Source: Kribbella sindirgiensis (lineage in GTDB: Bacteria > Actinomycetota > Actinomycetes > Propionibacteriales > Kribbellaceae). From it: a stretch of DNA of 64,000 nt. The translations under genes and the position numbers were made by a program. Every line of letters begins with the position of its first letter. Position 1 is the first letter of the stretch. Under the pieces are notes generated by a model. The model did no database searches. It saw only the letters and a program-made list of their open reading frames with translations, and was not told the origin of the DNA. The DNA lies in contig NZ_SJKA01000004.1 in assembly GCF_004331435.1 (NCBI RefSeq), positions 248,001-312,000 on the forward strand, in the 5' to 3' direction. Shown piece by piece: positions 15,793-23,521 of the stretch.

Positions 15793-16887
15793 TCAGATGT
15801 AGTTCGCGTGGTCGGACTGGACTTGGGCTACCAGGTCTTTGACGCGTTCGCCGTCTGAGAGGGGGCAGACCATGGTGACGTCCTGGGTGTGGACGATGAT
15901 GTGGCTGCGGAGGCCTACGGCCGCGACCAGGTGGTTCGGGTCGTCGGTGACGATGATGTTGTCGTGGGAGTCGAGTAGGCAGCTCAGGGTGACGCTGTCG
16001 GTGCGGTTGCCGTTGGGGTCGGCGTCGTACGTGTCGGCCAGCGCGGCCCACGAGCCGACGTCCAGCCAGTGCACGGGCATCGGTACGACGACCACGTCCG
16101 CGTCGACCTTGCCTTGGGACGCGGGTTCCATAACCGCGTAGTCGACGCTGATCTTGCGCAGGTTCGGATAGATCTCCGCGAGCGTCGCCTCGCGCGCTGG
16201 GGTGTCCCAGACCGAGGCGACCTCACGCAGACGACTGGCCGACTCCGGCAGCAGGGTGTCGAGGACGTTGAGCACCGTGGAGGCCTGCCACACGAACATC
16301 CCGGAGTTCCACCAGAACCGCCCGGTGGCCAGGTACTCCTCGGCGGTCGCCCGGTCGGGCTTCTCCCGGAAGCGGTCCACGACGTACGCCGACGTACCCT
16401 CGATCGGCGCGCCGCGTTCGATGTACCCGAGACCGGTGTGCGGGTGGGTCGGCTCGATCCCGAACGTCACCAGCGATCGCGGACGCGCCTCGACGACCTC
16501 GAACCCGTGCTCGATCGCCGCCCGGAACTCGTCCTCGGGGCTGATCAGGTGGTCCGACCCGACGAACGCGACCACCGCGTCCGGGTCGTTCCGCGCCACC
16601 ACGGCGGACGCGAGCCCGACGGCGTTCGCGGTGTCCCGGCGGGCCGGTTCACCGATGATGTTGTGCGGGCCGAGTTCCGGCAGTTCCTTGCGCACCACGT
16701 CGGTGATCGCACCGACGGTGCAGACGTAGATGTTCTCCGGAGCAACCAGCCCGAGCAGGCGGTTGTACGCCACCCGCAGCAGCGACTGCCCGGCCGCCAG
16801 CGGCAGCACCTGCTTCGGCCTGTCGTCTCTGGACATCGGCCACAACCGCGTCCCTGAACCACCCGCCAGGATCACCACGTTTCGCAT
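15793..16887 (-). CDS. manC: Mannose-1-phosphate guanylyltransferase
   Basis: 364 residues. It makes GDP-mannose from GTP and mannose 1-phosphate for mannosylated glycolipids and glycoproteins. The nucleotidyltransferase signature GGSGTRLWPMSRDDRPKQVLPL is at the N-terminus; the sugar-binding FVGSDHLI, the TFGIEPTHPHTGLGYIE block, FREKPD and WNSGMFVW follow. It lacks the C-terminal isomerase domain of bifunctional ManC enzymes. It starts 11 bases after the NAD kinase stop in the same orientation and is probably cotranscribed with it. Confidence 0.95.
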   Translation of the reverse strand: MRNVVILAGGSGTRLWPMSRDDRPKQVLPLAAGQSLLRVAYNRLLGLVAPENIYVCTVGAITDVVRKELPELGPHNIIGEPARRDTANAVGLASAVVARNDPDAVVAFVGSDHLISPEDEFRAAIEHGFEVVEARPRSLVTFGIEPTHPHTGLGYIERGAPIEGTSAYVVDRFREKPDRATAEEYLATGRFWWNSGMFVWQASTVLNVLDTLLPESASRLREVASVWDTPAREATLAEIYPNLRKISVDYAVMEPASQGKVDADVVVVPMPVHWLDVGSWAALADTYDADPNGNRTDSVTLSCLLDSHDNIIVTDDPNHLVAAVGLRSHIIVHTQDVTMVCPLSDGERVKDLVAQVQSDHANYI

Positions 16888-16898
16888 GAGGAGAGACC

Positions 16899-17966
16899 CT
16901 ACCGGTCGTCACCAGGCGACTGCGGAATCCTCAGGTGCTTGAGGTCCGGCGGTACCGGCGTGTCCGAGGGCTGCCAGAACAGTTCGGGCTGTCCGTCGAC
17001 GCCCGTTGCGGGGGCGTCGGTGAGGCGGAAGCGGTCGCGGAGCCGTCCGTAGAAGTCGGTCGGACGCAGTCGTACCAGCCGCAACCGCTGCGGCGACCCG
17101 TACACCCCGATCCAGTCCCCCGGATCGAGTACACCGCGCAGCTGACCGTCGATACTGACCGCGGCCTGTCCGGAGTGCGGCAGCACCCGCAGCGCGATCG
17201 GCTCGTCGGGCGCCGCGACCACCGTGCGGTTGAACGTCATGTGCGGTGCGACCGGTGTGAACACGATCGCTTCGGTGTTCGGCGACAGGATCGGTCCACC
17301 GGCGGCGAAGCTGTACGCCGTCGACCCGGTCGGTGTCGCGACGATCACCGCGTCGGCGGAGTACGACGCCAGCAGCCGGCCGGACAGGTACACCCCGAGC
17401 GCCACCTGATGGTCGCGCGCGAGCTTCTCCACCACGACGTCGTTCAGCGCGGTCACGTCGAGCGCCATCCCCCAGCCGTCACCCTCCGCCATCTCGTGCC
17501 GTACCGGCGGCGGAGGCAACGCCGGCCCGTGCCCGTACCGCAGCAAGGACTCGATGCCCTGAGGGATCTCCAACGGCCGCGACGCCCGCATCGTCAGCGT
17601 CATCCGTTCCTCGTACGTCGCTCCGCCGTGATGCACCGCTTCGAGCGCCTCCTCGACGTCCTTGCAGGCGACCTCGGTGAGAAAACCGACCTTTCCGAGA
17701 TCGACCCCGAGGACGGCGGCGTTGTTCTTCGCCGCGATCCGCGCGCCACGCAGGAACGTCCCGTCACCGCCGAGCGTGACCACCAGATCCGGATCCCCGG
17801 CGTGGTGCAGCTCCTCGGTCCCGGTACGCCGTTCCTGGTTCGTCCACACGTCGATATCGGTGCACCCGATGCCGTGATCGGTTGCCCACCGACGCACGGT
17901 CTCCGCGGTCTGAACCGCCACCGGACGCCCCTGATGCACCACCAGCCCAAGCCGCCTAACCGCCAC
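16899..17966 (-). CDS. nadK: NAD kinase
   Basis: 355 residues from the GTG at 17966, which has GGAGGAGGGG just upstream. It phosphorylates NAD to NADP. The motifs are LVVTLGGDGTFLRG (GGDG), ALNDVVVEK (the NE/D motif), VATPTGSTAYSFAAGGPI and SIDGQ. It is longer than the ~300 residues usual for the family: a Pro-rich insert with RYGHGPALPPPPVRHE lies near residue 155, and there is an acidic/Pro-rich C-terminal extension (about 30 residues). A longer upstream open frame is rejected because it has no coding character and contains the terminator hairpin. Confidence 0.92.
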   Translation of the reverse strand: MAVRRLGLVVHQGRPVAVQTAETVRRWATDHGIGCTDIDVWTNQERRTGTEELHHAGDPDLVVTLGGDGTFLRGARIAAKNNAAVLGVDLGKVGFLTEVACKDVEEALEAVHHGGATYEERMTLTMRASRPLEIPQGIESLLRYGHGPALPPPPVRHEMAEGDGWGMALDVTALNDVVVEKLARDHQVALGVYLSGRLLASYSADAVIVATPTGSTAYSFAAGGPILSPNTEAIVFTPVAPHMTFNRTVVAAPDEPIALRVLPHSGQAAVSIDGQLRGVLDPGDWIGVYGSPQRLRLVRLRPTDFYGRLRDRFRLTDAPATGVDGQPELFWQPSDTPVPPDLKHLRIPQSPGDDR

Positions 17967-18026
17967 AACCCCTCCTCCACACGCTCCGCCCCACCGTAAC
18001 CTCCCCCACCCCACCTCCGCGGGCAA

Positions 18027-18084
18027 CCTTGGGCCCCCACCAACCACTTTGAGCCCGCGAAAACGGTCGGTGGGGGCACAAAGA
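18027..18084 (-). terminator. Long hairpin HP-A, 3' of the CNNM/CBS genes
   Basis: The left arm CCTTGGGCCCCCACCAACCA (18027-18046) pairs with GGTCGGTGGGGGCACAAAG (18066-18084), apart from a few mismatches. It follows the stop at 18122 in the minus direction and precedes nadK, so it probably ends the upstream transcript. Its left arm is 18/20 identical to the hairpin at 50399. Confidence 0.7.
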
Positions 18085-18121
18085 CGTCGCGCGGGGAGCG
18101 GGTGGGGCGCGGCGGCGGGGG

Positions 18122-19201
18122 TTAGCGGGGCGGGGTGGGGCGGGCGGCGGTGATGATGGGGTCGGTTTCGTCGTCGAACTCGCCGATGACCTCTTCCAGG
18201 AGGTCTTCCAGGGCGACTACGCCGATCGCGGTGTTGCCGCCGCAGACGACCGCCAGTTGGGCACGCTCGTCGCGCATGGTGCGGATCGCCTTCGCCACCG
18301 GGGTGTTGTCGCCGAGTTCGAGGGCCGTTGTCATCAGGTCCGACGCGCGGCTGGTGGTGTCGCCCGCGGTGGTCACGCGGGCCGCGTCGCGGACGTGCAC
18401 GATGCCGCAGATCCCGGTGGACCCGTCGGTACGGCGGCCGACGACCGCGAGCCGCGAATGCCCTTCGCGGCGGCTGGTCAGCTCCACCTCGCGGGCCGAC
18501 GCGGACGCCTGGACCGTGGACAGCTCGGCGATCGGCGTCATCACCTGGCCGACGGTGGTGTTCTGCAGCGCGAGCATCGCGGTCAGCAGTTCGTGCTCGG
18601 GTTGTTCGAGGGTGCCGTGTTCGCGGGAGGACTCGATCAGCAGCCGCAGCTCGTCCGGGCCGTGCGCGTTGGCGATCTCGTTCTGCGGCGTCACGCCGAC
18701 CAGCCGGACGCACAGGTTCGCGATCCAGTTGAGGACGCTCAGCAGCGGGCGGACGACGTACGTGAAGCCGCGGAACGGCATCGCCAGCACGAGCGCGGCT
18801 CGCTCGGGGTCGCTGATCGCCCAGGATTTCGGCGCCATCTCGCCGAGCAGGACGTGCAGCAGACCGATGCCGGCGACCGCGATGATCAGCGCGATCACAT
18901 GCCCGACGCCTTCCGGGATGTGCGCCAGTTCGAAGAGCGGATGCAGCAGGTGCGCGACGGCCGGTTCGCTCAGCGAGCCGAGACCCAGCGTGCACAACGT
19001 GATCCCGAGCTGGGCGCCCGCGAGCATCAGCGACAGCTCGCTGACGCCGGCGATCGCGGCCCGGGCCGAACGGCTGCCGGACGCCGCCGCCTCCTCGAGC
19101 CGGTGCCGCTTGGACGCGACCAACGCGAACTCGGCGGCCACGAAGAACCCGTTCAGCGCCAGCAGTACGGCGGAGATGATGAGCGCGAGCGTCGTACTCA
19201 T
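18122..19201 (-). CDS. CNNM/CBS membrane protein without the C-terminal CorC_HlyC domain
   Basis: 359 residues. The CNNM transmembrane domain (about 1-190, with GFFVAAEFALVASKRHRLEE and LLGEMAPKSWAI) is followed by two CBS motifs (about 205-345) that end in VVALEDLLEEVIGEFDDE. The protein stops there, without the usual CorC_HlyC domain, which its upstream partner has. It overlaps that partner by four bases (ATGA), so a heteromeric divalent-cation transporter is plausible. The role in Mg2+ or Co2+ efflux is inferred from the family. Confidence 0.87.
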   Translation of the reverse strand: MSTTLALIISAVLLALNGFFVAAEFALVASKRHRLEEAAASGSRSARAAIAGVSELSLMLAGAQLGITLCTLGLGSLSEPAVAHLLHPLFELAHIPEGVGHVIALIIAVAGIGLLHVLLGEMAPKSWAISDPERAALVLAMPFRGFTYVVRPLLSVLNWIANLCVRLVGVTPQNEIANAHGPDELRLLIESSREHGTLEQPEHELLTAMLALQNTTVGQVMTPIAELSTVQASASAREVELTSRREGHSRLAVVGRRTDGSTGICGIVHVRDAARVTTAGDTTSRASDLMTTALELGDNTPVAKAIRTMRDERAQLAVVCGGNTAIGVVALEDLLEEVIGEFDDETDPIITAARPTPPR

Positions 19202-20535
19202 GCCGTCCGCTCCATCACGACGATGCCGGGCACCCGGCGCTCGACGGTCTGCACCGTGAGCCGCACGTACTCCGGCGGAACCGGCCGCCCGTCGTGGTCG
19301 ATCCGGTGCGGAAGCTCCAGGACGAACGAATCGCCGACGTCCGGGATCCGGCCCAGCCGCGCCATCACCAGCCCGGACACCGTCTCGTAGTCGTCGCTCT
19401 CCGGCAGTTGTACGCCGGTCACCTCGGCGACCTCGTCGACGCGCCACCGGGCAGGCACCACCCACGACCCGTCGCCGCCCTGGACCGGCCCGGTCTCCGG
19501 CAGGTCGTCCTCGTCGCGGATCTCGCCGACCAGTTCCTCGGCGATGTCCTCCAGCGACACGATGCCCGCGAACCCGCCGTACTCGTCGACGACGATCGCC
19601 AGCTGCCGGCGCGCGACCCGGAGCCGCTCGAGGACCGCGGGCAGCGGCAGGGTCGTCGGTACGGCGACCGGCGGCGACGCCAGCGATCCGACCGCGATCG
19701 TCGCGCGATCGGCCGGTTCGAGCTCGACGACCTCGCCGATCGCGACCACGCCGATCACCTCGTCGACCGATGCGCCGATCACCGGGAACCTGCTGTGTCC
19801 GGTGGCCTGCAGCTCGACCACCCGGGTCAGCGGCTCCTCGCGGTGCACGGTGACCACGTCGACCCGCGGCACCATCGCCTCGCCCGCGGTCCGGCCGCGG
19901 AAGTCGAGGCCGCGGTCCAGCAGCCGCATCGTGTCCTGGTCCAGCAGGCCCTGCTCGTACGACGTCTCGATGATCCGGTCGAGCTCCCGCGCGGTCGCGC
20001 CCTGCGGAAGTTCCTCGACCGGCTCGATGCCGACGCGGCGCAGGATCCGGTTCGACGCCGAGTCGAACAGGTGGATCAGCGGACCCGCCACCGCCAGGTA
20101 GACCAGGGTCGACCGGGACAGCCGCAGCGCGATCGCCTCGGCGCGGGCGATCGCCAGGTTCTTCGGCGCCAGCTCGCCGAGCACCATCTGGATGATCGTT
20201 GCCAGCAGCAACGCAAGGATCACCGAGACCGATCTGCTCACGGCGTCCGGTACGTCGGCCGCGCCGAGCAGGCGTTCCAGACCTTCACCGAGGTACGGCT
20301 CGGCGAAGTACCCGGCGAGCAGCGCGGTGATGGTGATCCCGACCTGGGCGCCGGACAGCACGAACGAGAGTCGCGCGGTGACTTTCAGCGCTCGCGCGGC
20401 GGCAGCGTCACCGTCCGCGGCCAGCGTCTGCAGGCGGCTCCGGTCGACAGCGACGTACGAGAACTCCTGGGCGACGAAGTAGCCGGTGGCAACGGTCAGC
20501 ACCAGGATCAGGCCCAGGCCGGCCAGGATCAGCAT
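19198..20535 (-). CDS. CNNM/CBS/CorC_HlyC hemolysin-family membrane protein
   Basis: 445 residues in the full family order: CNNM transmembrane domain (about 1-200, with GYFVAQEFSYVAVDRSRLQ and LGELAPKNLAIARAE), a CBS pair (about 215-340, with VDEYGGFAGIVSLEDIAEELVGEI) and a C-terminal CorC_HlyC domain containing WVVPARWRVDEVAEV. Such proteins handle Mg2+/Co2+ export or metal homeostasis. It starts 10 bases after the siderophore reductase stop and overlaps the second CNNM gene, so the metal-related genes from 21432 to 18122 may form one transcript. Confidence 0.9.
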   Translation of the reverse strand: MLILAGLGLILVLTVATGYFVAQEFSYVAVDRSRLQTLAADGDAAAARALKVTARLSFVLSGAQVGITITALLAGYFAEPYLGEGLERLLGAADVPDAVSRSVSVILALLLATIIQMVLGELAPKNLAIARAEAIALRLSRSTLVYLAVAGPLIHLFDSASNRILRRVGIEPVEELPQGATARELDRIIETSYEQGLLDQDTMRLLDRGLDFRGRTAGEAMVPRVDVVTVHREEPLTRVVELQATGHSRFPVIGASVDEVIGVVAIGEVVELEPADRATIAVGSLASPPVAVPTTLPLPAVLERLRVARRQLAIVVDEYGGFAGIVSLEDIAEELVGEIRDEDDLPETGPVQGGDGSWVVPARWRVDEVAEVTGVQLPESDDYETVSGLVMARLGRIPDVGDSFVLELPHRIDHDGRPVPPEYVRLTVQTVERRVPGIVVMERTA

Positions 20536-20544
20536 GGGACGACC

Positions 20545-21432
20545 TTATGAGAACTCCAGCGACTGCAGGACCGCGGGGTCGGTGGCATCGAGACCTTCCT
20601 CGGCCGCCTTGGCGAACGCCTGCATCCGGACGACGTCGCCGCGCTCCGCCGTCTCGCCCGCGATCCAGTACGCGACCGTGTGCAGGTCGTCACGACTCAC
20701 ACCGAGCTCGTCGACGAGGTACGGACGGATCGAACGCACGACACCCGCCTCGGCCGCACACCACGCCTGCAGGCGCCCAGCCGGTCGCCGGAACGACCGG
20801 ACCGCCTGCTCCAGCGAGCTGCCCGGGCCGGTGACGGGCGGTGAGTGGATCCACTGCACATCGCCTTTGACCAACGACCGCTCGGCGGGCGTCTCCGCCT
20901 GCAGGAAAACGGTTGACGGTACGTCGAGACTCTCGACGATGCTCGCGATCGCGGGCAACGAGGTGGAGTCACCGATCAGCAGGTGATGGTCGACGTCCCC
21001 GGCGTGGAACTCGCGACGCATCCCGAGCAGGACGACGGTGTCGCCCGGGCGGGTGTTCGTCAGCCAGGTGATCGCCGGACCGGCGCCGTGCAGCGCGACG
21101 TCGAACGTGAGCCGACGGGTGGCCGGGTCGAAGGTGCGGACCGTGAAGCCGCGGGTCAGTGGCGTCGGGCGGTCCTCCGGCCAGACCGGCGCCCCGGCCG
21201 GACTCACCTTCGGCATCCGGACGCTGCCGATGCCGTCCGGCGGGATGACCAGCTTGAACGCGTCGGCCGGGCAGATCGTGCGGTACGCGGCGAGGCCGTC
21301 GCCCTGCACGGTCACCCAGCTGAACCGTGAGGTCAGCGGTTCGACCGTCTCGACCCGGACCGGGCAGATCAGCCGGGAGTCGCCGGAACGCGTCAGCCGC
21401 CTGATCTCACCGCGTATCGTCGTTCCCCTCAC
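20545..21432 (-). CDS. Siderophore-interacting protein (ferric-siderophore reductase, SIP/ViuB family)
   Basis: 295 residues. An N-terminal FAD-binding beta-barrel includes RGFTVRTFDPATRRLTFDVALHG with the family RxYTxR-type motif (here RGFTVR), followed by GPAITWLTNTRPGDTVVLLG. The C-terminal NAD(P)H domain starts HHLLIGDSTSLPAIASI and has AWCAAEAGVVRSIRPYL. The enzyme releases iron from ferric siderophores in the cytosol. It starts with GTG 21432, immediately downstream of an iron-box palindrome, so iron repression is likely. Divalent-metal membrane genes follow it. Confidence 0.9.
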   Translation of the reverse strand: MRGTTIRGEIRRLTRSGDSRLICPVRVETVEPLTSRFSWVTVQGDGLAAYRTICPADAFKLVIPPDGIGSVRMPKVSPAGAPVWPEDRPTPLTRGFTVRTFDPATRRLTFDVALHGAGPAITWLTNTRPGDTVVLLGMRREFHAGDVDHHLLIGDSTSLPAIASIVESLDVPSTVFLQAETPAERSLVKGDVQWIHSPPVTGPGSSLEQAVRSFRRPAGRLQAWCAAEAGVVRSIRPYLVDELGVSRDDLHTVAYWIAGETAERGDVVRMQAFAKAAEEGLDATDPAVLQSLEFS

Positions 21433-21437
21433 AGAAA

Positions 21438-21453
21438 GTTAGGTTAACCTAAC
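21438..21453. promoter_or_regulatory. Putative DtxR/IdeR-type iron box before the SIP gene
   Basis: GTTAGGTTAACCTAAC is a perfect 16-bp palindrome. With its flanks it matches 14 of 19 positions of the IdeR/DmdR consensus TTAGGTTAGGCTAACCTAA. It lies five bases before the start codon on the minus strand, where binding would block expression when iron is sufficient. Confidence 0.75.
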
Positions 21454-21474
21454 CAGCACAGCCGGACGAGGGCC

Positions 21475-22302
21475 TTACCGAGGGGTGGACGGCTTCCAGG
21501 TCAGCACCTCGCCGTCGCGGACCAGTTCGCCGTACCGGGCCGGATCGACGGTTCCGGCCAGGATCAGGTCGGCGATCGGTACGACGGCATCGGCCGGCGA
21601 CTTCGCCTGGCTGAAGTCCTCGAACCACGGGCGGGACGCGCGGGTGTCGACGAGCCCGGGGCAGACCGACGCGACCAGGGTGTTCTCGGCGAGGTCCCGT
21701 TCCCGTCGTTCGGCCGCGACCGCGCGCACCGCGGCGACCTGCGCGACCTTCGACGGGAGGTTGATCCACTCCGGCCAGCCCTGCGCCTGCGCCGTACCGT
21801 CGTGGACCGCCGTGCGCCACTCCTCCACGACCTTCTCGATGTCCTCCAGCGAGGCTCCGTCGAATCGGTCCCACAGTTGCTGCGGCAACTGCGCCAGCGT
21901 CCCGAGCGAGCTGGCCACCACGATCAGCCGACCACCGGGCCGCAGAATCGGCCCGAACGCCCGCAGCATGTGCTGCGCACCCAGGTTCGCCACATCCACG
22001 AACTCGTCCACCTGCTCCGCCGGAGCCTTCCCCGGCTCCAGCGGCCCCACGGCGTTGGACACCACGATGTCCACCGCACCCAGCTCCCCCGCCAACCGCC
22101 GTACAGCCTCCCCGTCCGTGACGTCCAGCACCCGCCCCTCAACCCGCGCTCTTCCGTTCACCTGAGCGGCTGCGGCGGCCACTCGGGCCGGGTTTCTGCC
22201 GGTGAGGAGGATCAGGTCGTCGGGATTCATCCGGTTGGCGAGTTCTGCTACCAGTGCATATCCGATGCCTTGGTTGGCGCCGGTGATCAGTGCGGTTCTC
22301 AT
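21475..22302 (-). CDS. SDR-family protein with Tyr replaced in the catalytic motif
   Basis: 275 residues. The Rossmann start is ALITGANQGIGYALV and the cofactor-side segment is LDVTDGE. The usual Asn-Ala-Gly segment reads VSNAVG. The catalytic Ser is present (VVASSLGTL), but the YxxxK motif aligns with INLPSKVAQVAAVRA, where Asn stands at the Tyr position while Lys remains. The protein resembles plant-type carbonyl reductases with an insert before this motif. It may be inactive or use another acid. It is divergent from a LysR gene across 70 bases containing an inverted repeat. Confidence 0.8.
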   Translation of the reverse strand: MRTALITGANQGIGYALVAELANRMNPDDLILLTGRNPARVAAAAAQVNGRARVEGRVLDVTDGEAVRRLAGELGAVDIVVSNAVGPLEPGKAPAEQVDEFVDVANLGAQHMLRAFGPILRPGGRLIVVASSLGTLAQLPQQLWDRFDGASLEDIEKVVEEWRTAVHDGTAQAQGWPEWINLPSKVAQVAAVRAVAAERRERDLAENTLVASVCPGLVDTRASRPWFEDFSQAKSPADAVVPIADLILAGTVDPARYGELVRDGEVLTWKPSTPR

Positions 22303-22334
22303 GTGGCCAACGTAGGTCCGCGGCGGGTATGACT

Positions 22335-22348
22335 CCAACGAAAGTTGG
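22335..22348. promoter_or_regulatory. Inverted repeat CCAAC-N4-GTTGG in the LysR/SDR divergent promoter region
   Basis: CCAACGAAAGTTGG has perfect five-base arms and lies midway between the two start codons (22302 and 22373). A LysR regulator next to a divergent target usually binds such a site. Confidence 0.5.
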
Positions 22349-22372
22349 GCACACGTGGTATGCGTAGACGTC

Positions 22373-23293
22373 ATGGACTTCACCGACGTCTCGTTGGTCG
22401 CGCTGCGCGTGTTCCGGGAGGTCGCCGAACGCGGTACGTTCACGGCCGCGGCCGCTGCGCTCGGGTACACGCAGTCGGCCGTCTCCCGCCAGATCGCCAC
22501 GCTCGAACGCGCCGCGGGCAACCAGCTCCTCGAGCGCCGCCGCGAAGGCGTCGCGCTCACCGACGCAGGACAGGTCGTACTCCGGAACGCTGCCGCCGTC
22601 CTCGACCAGATCGATGCGACCGCGCGCGAGCTCGCCGGTCTTCCGGCCGCGGGCGGGACCGTGCGGCTGGGCTGGTTCCCGAGCGCCGGTGCAGTCTTGT
22701 TGCCGCGGGCAATCAGTGCGGTACGTCGTACGCACCCGGCGATCACCGTGACGACCCGGGAAGGGTCCACGCCCGCGCTGGTCCGGGCACTCCGGGCCGG
22801 GACGATCGATCTCGCGGTGATCGCGGCCGCTCCGCCGTTCCGGCCGCCGGACGCGGAGTCGCCGGCGCTGAAGCTGGAGACGCTCGCGGAGCGGAGCCTG
22901 CGGCTGGCGGTACCGACCGGGCATCCGCTCGCGGCGTCCGATTCGGTCGAGGTCGCGGACCTGCGGGGTCAGCGGTGGATCGCCGGTCCGCCGTCGAGCA
23001 ACGAACTGTTGATGGGCGTCTGGCCGGGGCTGGACGAGCGGCCGGTGATCACGCACACAGTCCGCGACTGGCTCGCCAAACTCCAACTGGTCGCGGCAGG
23101 CGCGGGCCTCACCACGATCTCCGCGTCCATGGCGTCGGCGGTACCACCAGGCGTCCGCGTCGTCACCGTCCGAGGCGGCCCCCAGGAACTACGGCGTACG
23201 ATCCTCGCCCGGCTCCCAGGAAAGCTCCCAGAACCCACAGCCGTACTGGCAGCAGCCCTACGAGCCGCCGCTGCGGAGATCACGCCCACCTGA
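22373..23293 (+). CDS. LysR-family transcriptional regulator
   Basis: 306 residues. The N-terminal winged HTH (FREVAERGTFTAAAAALGYTQSAVSRQIATLE) is typical, followed by a linker helix and a periplasmic-binding-protein-like effector domain from about residue 85. The ATG at 22373 starts the family domain; a GTG 18 bases upstream is possible but less fitting. It probably controls the divergent SDR gene. The last 36 bases overlap the convergent tatA gene on the other strand. Confidence 0.9.
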   Translation: MDFTDVSLVALRVFREVAERGTFTAAAAALGYTQSAVSRQIATLERAAGNQLLERRREGVALTDAGQVVLRNAAAVLDQIDATARELAGLPAAGGTVRLGWFPSAGAVLLPRAISAVRRTHPAITVTTREGSTPALVRALRAGTIDLAVIAAAPPFRPPDAESPALKLETLAERSLRLAVPTGHPLAASDSVEVADLRGQRWIAGPPSSNELLMGVWPGLDERPVITHTVRDWLAKLQLVAAGAGLTTISASMASAVPPGVRVVTVRGGPQELRRTILARLPGKLPEPTAVLAAALRAAAAEITPT

Positions 23294-23479
23294 CCCGTCG
23301 ACCGGCGCCTGGTCCGAGGTTTCGTCGTCGTCGCCGTGGCGGGCTTTGTCGAATTCCTTCATCGCCCGGGCCGCGTTGCGGGTCAGTTCGGGGAGTTTCT
23401 TCGCGCCGAACAGGAGGACGACGATGACCAGGATGACGATCCATTCGCCGCCTTCGGGCAGTGCGAGCTGTAGCACCAT
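23258..23479 (-). CDS. tatA: Twin-arginine translocase subunit TatA/TatE
   Basis: 73 residues. A short N-terminal membrane helix (GEWIVILVIVVLLFGAKKLPEL, with the FGxxKLPEL hinge) is followed by an amphipathic helix (RNAARAMKEFDKARHG) and an acidic, disordered tail. It forms the protein-conducting part of the Tat export pathway for folded proteins. The ATG at 23479 is chosen by family length. No tatC lies in the window. Its 3' end overlaps the lysR gene by 36 bases in antisense. Confidence 0.9.
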   Translation of the reverse strand: MVLQLALPEGGEWIVILVIVVLLFGAKKLPELTRNAARAMKEFDKARHGDDDETSDQAPVDGSGGRDLRSGGS

Positions 23480-23521
23480 GCTGCCAACGTACGTCGGTCC
23501 GCGGACCGTAGGCTGGGCCAT

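Noticed and set aside
15507-15842. Short frames through palindromic element PE-1 as small genes
   Set aside because: No start signals or conserved protein; the QLDSTYT similarity to the MFS C-terminus comes from the repeated DNA element.
16899-18995. NAD kinase start 340 codons upstream
   Set aside because: That extension crosses the CNNM gene in another frame and the terminator hairpin; GTG 17966 has a strong ribosome site.
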